The notes below the pieces were generated by a model, which was given only the letters and a program-made list of their open reading frames with translations, was not told the DNA's origin and did not search any database. The translations under genes and the position numbers were made by a program. Source: Flaccisagitta enflata (lineage: Eukaryota; Chaetognatha; Sagittoidea; Aphragmophora). From it: a stretch of 64,000 bases of DNA. This document shows positions 56,923-64,000 of the stretch, one piece after another; position 1 is the stretch's first letter, and each line of letters begins with the position of its first letter. The DNA is taken from NCBI GenBank assembly GCA_965153355.1, contig OZ231127.1:32674001-32738000 (forward strand), read 5' to 3'.

Positions 56923-57440
56923 CTTATTTCAAAGAACATGCCAATCGTACTGTTTGAATTAACATATCATGTCATGTGGGTTTTCTTATGGATCTACTAC
57001 CCGAATGTTAATCTTACTTAAAACAAAAAGTCAAATTGAAAAAAAAATCATATCATATCATATATTAATTTACCAACTATGTTCCCTTTACAGAAAATTA
57101 CATATCCTTCTTCCGTGATTGTACTGTCAAATTCGTTACGTATCAAATTCTGATTCAAAATTTTGGATCGTTTGGCAGTCACCATCGCAAATAATGTTTG
57201 TATCATATCCGCGTATGAAATAGATTCGATGTGTTTTGTTTTTTTTTTTTTCAAGAATAATGTGGATCCTCTAAAACCCTAGCCCTGCATCTTGCCCAAA
57301 CCGCCAAATTGATTTTATTTCCTGACTACCACCCACATCATGTTTGCCTATTCATCTGCCTCCCAATTTTGATCTTGCCATTCCAAATCGTTTTTCTCGA
57401 TTCATACTTGTGCAATAAATTCATGAAAAAAATTAAAAAG

Positions 57441-58525
<1,085 letters not shown>

Positions 58526-58797
58526 AATATTGCAATTGCCATCACATACGGAATGGGGGGAGGAAAAGCAGAAAAAAGAGGAAAAAGAATGAACGAGGAT
58601 AAATAATGGAATAAATAACGGAATAAACTGATTCCCATTTTTATTAATTTCCTTCTTCATCCATCAAAATCTGTCACCTGATGTCAAAGAGCTTATCTTC
58701 GTCCTGGAGCTCCGCCTTGTTCTATACCTATCCTAATTGCCTCATCATCTGACGTCGTTGCTCAGATATAAATCGGAAAATAAAGTCACGGCAGTGG

Positions 58798-58812
58798 GGT
58801 TGTTGCTGTTGC

Positions 58813-58894
<82 letters not shown>

Positions 58895-58938
58895 GCTGGT
58901 GTTGTTGTTGCTGGTGTTGTTGTTGCTCTAATTGCTGA

Positions 58939-59019
<81 letters not shown>

Positions 59020-59111
59020 CGTTGTTACTGTTGTTACTGTTGTTGATGTTGTTGTTGTTGCCATTGTTGTGGTTGTTGTTGTTGCTCTAATTCCTGATGT
59101 TGTTGTTTTTC

Positions 59112-59206
<95 letters not shown>

Positions 59207-59255
59207 GCCGTTGTTGTTGTTGTTGTTGTCGTTGTTGTTGTTGTTGCTGATGTTG
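58798..59255 (+). repeat. (TTG)n composite array
   Basis: Several TTG blocks with GCTGGTGTTGTTGTT and GCTCTAATTCCTGATG-like interruptions that themselves recur (about 58925, 59083). Confidence 0.92.
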
Positions 59256-59299
59256 TCTTAGATATTACAAGCATCTCTCATGCGCGTTTTAACACTTTT

Positions 59300-59481
59300 T
59301 AGTCGTTTGGACGCTGTCTGTCGGTCCATACGTCAGACCGTCCGTCTGTGACACTTTGCTATTTCGGCGTTTACGGGCGGCTTTTGTACTACTGCTCCTG
59401 CCCAAATGCTTTGTTGACCACTTTTATCACTTCCCCTGCCCACGCGCACGCGACTTCGGTAGCCGGGAATCCGGCCTTGTT
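59300..59481 (+). mobile_element. AGTCGCG hairpin element, copy I
   Basis: The left end is diverged (TAGTCGTTTGGACGC). The right end is well kept: CCCCTGCCCACGCGCACGCG, ACTTCGGTAGCCG, then CCGGCCTTGTT. It is followed at once by an inverted copy (59482-59613). Confidence 0.65.
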
Positions 59482-59613
59482 AGACGTACGAATGGACGGG
59501 TAGACAGACGGATGGACGGGTGGACGGATGGATGGACCAACTGACCAATGGACGAAACAGTGGATGGATGAACACAATCTCTTGCTGAATCGCGATCGCG
59601 CGAGTCCGCGACT
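59482..59613 (-). mobile_element. AGTCGCG hairpin element, copy J (inverted, partial)
   Basis: On the minus strand it starts TAGTCGCGGACTCGCGCG at 59613 and runs into a GTCCATCC-type core. The conserved right-hand tail is absent. Copies I and J are tail to tail. Confidence 0.5.
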
Positions 59614-60420
59614 AGAAAAACTTATGAACCTCACTAAACATCATGCGCCTACTAATGCGACATGTGATAACATCTCGTTACCGAAAAGGCTCTGCTAGTA
59701 ATAGTAATACTGTAATAGTATACAAACTTACAAAGGATGGTAGTTGTCTGTTCCATAGCCCAATCATTTCTTTAGCCTCATCATTTCTAGTCTCGACGCT
59801 TTCAGCTGTAGGAAATTTAACGTAAGTTTGCTGCGACGACTTTCGATGACTTTGAGTTCATTTGCATATTGCAGTTTACAAGATTATTGATTATTTTGAA
59901 TCGAGTCTACGATGTACAAATGTGTTACCAAGCTAGGAGAAAAAAGCATATGTTTTCAGTAAATTCTTGGTATCCCCATACATAATTTGAACGTAGCTAT
60001 CCATTTTTCGTTCTTTCTGCGTAGATCCAATGAAAAAAGCGAAAAAATAGAAAGCTGAAGTATTCTTTCATCAAAAACCCTTTTTCTTTGGCAGGGCTAA
60101 CGCCCCAGTATGTCCGTTATTTAGCCTCTTATAGAGTTGTTAAATGATGTTTCTAGAGGCCGCAAGTCGGTCGATCAGTCCGAAAGTTCTGTTTACGCAA
60201 CGTGTACCGAAGGAACCGTCAGGAGTGAAGGATAAAGTACTCTGCGTTCGAGTCTTCGCGGTTCGAGGACGACATCGGGAGGCTCTCATGGCTTAAAATA
60301 AATACTCGATCGTAACGTTAGGCTATAGCAGCTACCGCTCGAGGCTTCAGAAATTCCCCCAATAATCTCTGACTCTCCGACTGGCTCTGTCCGTCTGTCG
60401 GTCCGTCCGTAACGCTTAGC
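59614..60420. other. No gene seen; relic of the hairpin element
   Basis: GCCTCTTATAGAGTTGTT near 60124-60141 is the complement of the head segment of copies B and F (AACTCTATAAGAGGC), so a degenerate inverted copy is likely. Confidence 0.4.
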
Positions 60421-60725
60421 TGTTTTTGCCGTTTTACGTCATTTTAAGTCATTATAAGTTATTTAAAGTCAATTTAAGTCATGAGTCATTTTTTCATTTT
60501 TTTATTATTTGAAGTTTTGCCAATTGCCATATTTTGTCATTTAAGTCATTTTATATCATTTTAAGTCATTATATGTCATCTTAAGTCATTTTACATTTAG
60601 TCTTTTAGTCTTTTAGTCTTTTAGTCTTTTATTCCTTTAGTCTTTTAGTCTTATATTCTTTTAGTCTTTTAGTCTTTTGGTCTCTTAGTCTCTAAGTCAC
60701 TAGTCATTTAGTCTTATGGTCTTAT
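60420..60725 (+). repeat. AAGTCATTTT and TAGTCTTTT short tandem arrays
   Basis: About 60425-60595 consists of TAAGTCATT-type units. About 60597-60700 consists of 9-bp TAGTCTTTT units. Confidence 0.65.
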
Positions 60726-61028
60726 GCCATAGGTTATGGTCTTAACAACCGCACGCGAGCGTAAGGTGTTGTATTTCAATTGAGTGAAAATTCTTGTTTC
60801 TCAAAAAAATGTCGATACTTTTATACAGAAATTATTTAGAATCTTGTTATTACTTACTACAAAAGCTTAACACCAACCAATTTACGTCTCATCGTCGCCC
60901 ACCACTAGTTCAATCATTTTCCGAAACAGACAATTAGAACCTAGAAGTAGAAAGAATATCAATATGGTGTCACTTCGAATTTGAAAAATGCACCGGCCGC
61001 ATTTATGCATAATTGCGAGAGCCATTTA

Positions 61029-61165
61029 AGACAGAAATGGGAGCGAACCGACAGAATTGGGAGTGAACAGGTAAAATTTGGTGTGAACGGGCGGAAATGG
61101 GATTAAACAGACAAATTCGGGATTGAATAGACAGAATTTGGTGTCAACAGACGGAAATAGTGAAA
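61029..61165 (+). repeat. ~20-bp minisatellite
   Basis: There are about seven diverged copies of GACAGAAATGGGAGTGAACA-like units. Confidence 0.65.
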
Positions 61166-61329
61166 CATCGTCTTCATTTTACCAGTAATGGCGGCTGTCG
61201 CCGTGAGGAAAAAAGTCGTAAGCATTGGTCACTTTTCACCATGCTTTTATCATCAGTCACTGAAATTTTTTTTTGTTAGATCTAATCAAAAGCAATTGTA
61301 TGTATTGACTGCACTGAAAATCAGAGAAA

Positions 61330-62560
61330 TATAGGACTGAGCCAAATAAGCTAGATGAGCTAAAATATTCAAATGATTCAACCAGACAACAAGCTTTGCT
61401 CACTGACATGCTTTCTTGTATTTGCATGCTCAAATCAAAACATCAATTTATTCATCCTATTCAAAATCAGACGAAAAGTGCAAGCTAAATACAGGGTGTC
61501 CCAAGTCAGTTGTAACATAAAGAATCGACATATCTCTGCTTGTAGGTCCTAAAATCAATTTCTGAAAAAAGATCTAAAAAGATCTTGGTCTGCACTTTTT
61601 GCATGCAAAATTTCATGACAATTGGACTCTTTATTTAGGGACCACATTTCTTTGAAATTCACTAGTAATTTTGGACCATCTCTTTTTTTGTTTTTTCACT
61701 TTTTACTGTACTTGGAAGTAGCTGTCTTTAACAACTTGGTATTTTTCAACCAATTGAGCTAAAACCCTGCGATTGGTCTCAAATGGCAGATAATTTGTCA
61801 TAGATTTAAGCTCACCAAAAAAATTTGCCAATTTTCCAAAATTGTGTAAGATTTTCAATGATTTTTTCAAGATTTCCATTTTTGATTTTGACAATGATTG
61901 ACAAAAATCATCAAAAAAGTCATTAATTGTTAAAATTCTTCAAGCTTTCAAAGCAGATTTACAATCTATGGACAATTATCTTTCATTTGAGACCAATCCC
62001 AGGTTTTTAGGTCAATTTGTCAAAAAATGGCAAACAGTTAAAGCCAGCTACTTCTGAATACAGCTATGAAAAAGACAATTTTCCATCAAATATCACCACT
62101 CATTTGATATTTTCTGACCACCAACAATCCAATATTCAAAGTTGAAGTTTAGGTATAACAAAAAGTGCAGACCTAGATCTTCATAGATCTTTTTTCAGAA
62201 ATTGATTTAAGGATTTAGAAGCAGAGATATGTCGATTCCTTATGTTACAACTGACTTGGGACACCCTGTAAGCTAAATGAGCTAGAATACTTGAAAACAC
62301 CCTCACAGATGTGCAGCTCTGCTCACTGACATGTTTTTTTTATTTGCCTGCTTGAACAAATATGAAAATTATTATTCATTTATTGTATTTGAAATCAGAA
62401 AGAATAGACTGAGCTAAGTGAGCTAAATGAGCTAGAATGCTCCAAAACGCCCTCACAGATGAGCAGCTGTGCTCAAAAACATGTTTTTTTTTGTATTTAC
62501 ATGCTCAAGTGAACATAAATACACACCTTTATTGATCCTACATAAAATTATGAAAAAATT
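61330..62560 (+). repeat. ~152-bp tandem repeat, three units, split by a MITE
   Basis: Units begin GACTGAGCTAAGTGAGCTAA and contain ACAGATGAGCAGCTGTGCTC and a T-run. Unit 1 is about 61330-61489. Units 2 and 3 start near 62271 and 62405. The MITE 61492-62268 sits between units 1 and 2. Confidence 0.6.
61492..62268. mobile_element. 777-bp mariner-like foldback MITE inside a tandem repeat
   Basis: The terminal inverted repeats are CAGGGTGTCCCAAGTCAGT and the complement, flanked by TA at 61490-61491 and 62269-62270. The arms exceed 200 bp with moderate divergence. It splits a tandem repeat of about 152 bp. A right-hand half copy of the same family lies at about 27905-28154. Confidence 0.78.
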
Positions 62561-62842
62561 GAAAAAAAATTTATTCAAATTTTTCGTAAATAAATCTTTA
62601 AAAACTCATAGCGCAAAAAATATTTGTCCTAGAGCATTCTGCTTGACCCCAAGTGAAAGAGAATTACCAAATTTACTTACCCTATCAATTTCATCGGAGG
62701 CCCCATTCAGTTAGTGGAGATTCACAATTTCCGCATAAGAAAACGAAAACCCTGTTTCTCTCGAATATGTCAAAAAGTCGAAGACTGACTTCGATTTTTT
62801 TCCCGATCATGAGAAATTGTTTGTTCATGGAATTCTTTTTTA

Positions 62843-63435
62843 ACAGGGTGTGCAAAATTATCCGGACTTATCTTACTTATCTTAAAAACCCTGTAGAAAA
62901 GATGAATTTTAAATACATGAAGGCTTTGAAGGGTAAAAAGGAAAAAGTTTCCTTTTTAGTATTCCAGACCAAAATTCAAAGAGAATAAAAAACAAAACTT
63001 TTGAGGTGAATTTGACTCAGATAAAACACTTCATTAAAAGATTCATTTAAAAAAACTGAAATCCTGTTGTTAGTTTTTCTTGCCCTTTAGGCTTAGTTTA
63101 TTTGCTTTTCTGAGCTCCATTGATATTGATTTAACTTACCTCCCTCAGCATAGTGTGTGTCAAGCTAAGAAAGTGACTATGGAGTAGTTACAAATACAAA
63201 AATCTATGATTTTTAACCTATTTTGACTATAAAATAAAATCCTGTCAAAATCAAAGTCTTTGCTTCAAATCATTTAACTCCTAGAGTGACAAGGGATTTA
63301 GAAAAGACCTATAATCAATTCTACTTTCTAGTATGACATGCTGGGGTACTCTGGCTCAAATTTCACAGTCCTGGGTCACTTCTAAGTACATTTTTTCTTC
63401 TATAGTACCAGTCCAGATAATTTTGCACACCCTGT
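62843..63435. mobile_element. 593-bp TIR element, ACAGGGTG ends, TA target
   Basis: The left end ACAGGGTGTGCAAAATTATC matches the complement of the right end, with TA at 62841-62842 and 63436-63437. The terminal repeats are about 26 bp and the interior is not a foldback. Termini and length resemble 40442-41049, so they may be one family. Confidence 0.7.
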
Positions 63436-63441
63436 TAGATA

Positions 63442-63493
63442 AACAAGAAACGCGGGGATACAAAATCGTCGCGGCCGAGTGGGCAGGGGCATG
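63442..63493 (-). mobile_element. AGTCGCG hairpin element, 3' end fragment
   Basis: The minus strand reads GCCCCTGCCCACTCGGCCGC, then GACGATTTTGTATCC...CTTGTT. It is a diverged right end adjacent to the element at 62843-63435. Confidence 0.4.
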
Positions 63494-64000
63494 TAACCCC
63501 CATCCACTCCCCACGCCCTCCCCCCCTATCTAAAACGCTCGTTTTCCCACTTTTTTACTCTTGCTCATGAACCAACAGCCGACGAAGTTTCTATCATACA
63601 AGTGACTCCGTTTAAGAAATGACTCTTGACTACAGCAAACCTACCACAATTCATTCAAAACTCAGAAGATTGTTCCATCGTTCATGAGGCTATTACCGCT
63701 GCAATCATTCGTTCAATCAGCGGCGTATAGAAAACATTTACCTACTTAGCGAAAAGCAGTTAAAGAGACAATAAGGCAATCAAGGGGCGACGAACTAACC
63801 GAGGAACTAATCCAAAGACTCAATGGCGCCGCTCAAGTGGTGGGTCGATCATAATTCGCGCTTACAACAACCGGTGATTCCCCCGGATAATCGGCATCAG
63901 CAGGAACTAATCCAGTAACCGACGAGCAAGCTTCCTTTTGAATAGACAATGATTTCCAAGGATGAGAAGGCTGAAAAATGAGAAACGAAATTTGTCAAAT
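63494..64000. other. No gene seen
   Basis: Unique sequence to the window end. Confidence 0.4.

Larger units (their letters stand above)
55422..57440 (+). other. Probable 3' UTR of TLX and downstream region
   Basis: No coding sequence is seen after the TLX stop. The first canonical AATAAA I noted downstream is at 57414-57419. If it is used, the 3' UTR is about 2.0 kb and includes a 619-bp foldback element (55787-56405) and a (CAA)n array (about 56805-56922). The extent is inferred from the poly(A) motif alone. Confidence 0.35.

Overview
This window is nuclear DNA from a metazoan, most likely an invertebrate bilaterian. It contains one multi-exon homeobox gene with GT-AG introns, a 5'-truncated non-LTR retrotransposon with an open reading frame, more than a dozen small DNA-transposon-like foldback elements, and a very high load of microsatellites. 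There are no operons, ribosome binding sites, rRNA genes, complete tRNA genes or CRISPR arrays. I cannot name the species. The gene shows no clearly lineage-specific feature.

The one confident gene is a TLX/C15 (HOX11, clawless) homeobox gene on the + strand, coding 24368-55421. I reconstructed nine coding exons whose phases all close: 24368-25312, 26118-26299, 26564-26771, 27090-27342, 46164-46266, 47054-47167, 54364-54430, 54724-54867 and 55125-55421. They encode about 770 residues. In order these are a low-complexity N-terminus with an EH1-type repressor motif, Ala- and Pro-rich linkers, an LPW motif with the TLX-typical KDRFT stretch, the TLX arm [13 protein letters not shown], a homeodomain with the diagnostic Thr47, the TLX post-homeodomain block, and a second TLX C-terminal block (DPLCL...ALQNL.PW). 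Intron 4 is about 18.8 kb and intron 6 about 7.2 kb. Several introns carry tandem repeats very close to a splice site, and one minisatellite appears to have grown from the exon 4 splice donor itself.

Layout: 1-18900 is gene-free and holds microsatellites, minisatellites, three copies of a dispersed hairpin element and three or four foldback elements. 18900-23200 holds a 761-bp foldback element and the LINE fragment, which lies between (CT)n tracts. 23200-24367 is the region upstream of the TLX start. 24368-55421 is TLX with repeat-filled introns. 55422-57420 is the probable 3' UTR and contains a 619-bp foldback. 57420-64000 is intergenic, with hairpin-element copies, tandem repeats and mariner-like foldbacks.

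The most novel structure is a dispersed element of about 155 bp. It begins with an AGTCGCG/CGCGACT hairpin, carries a (GTCC)n-like core, and ends with a third CGCGACT followed by a conserved tail ending CCTTGTT. Between-copy changes are coordinated so that the hairpin keeps pairing. I see no evidence for a multi-gene functional system. Most long open frames here are translated microsatellites.
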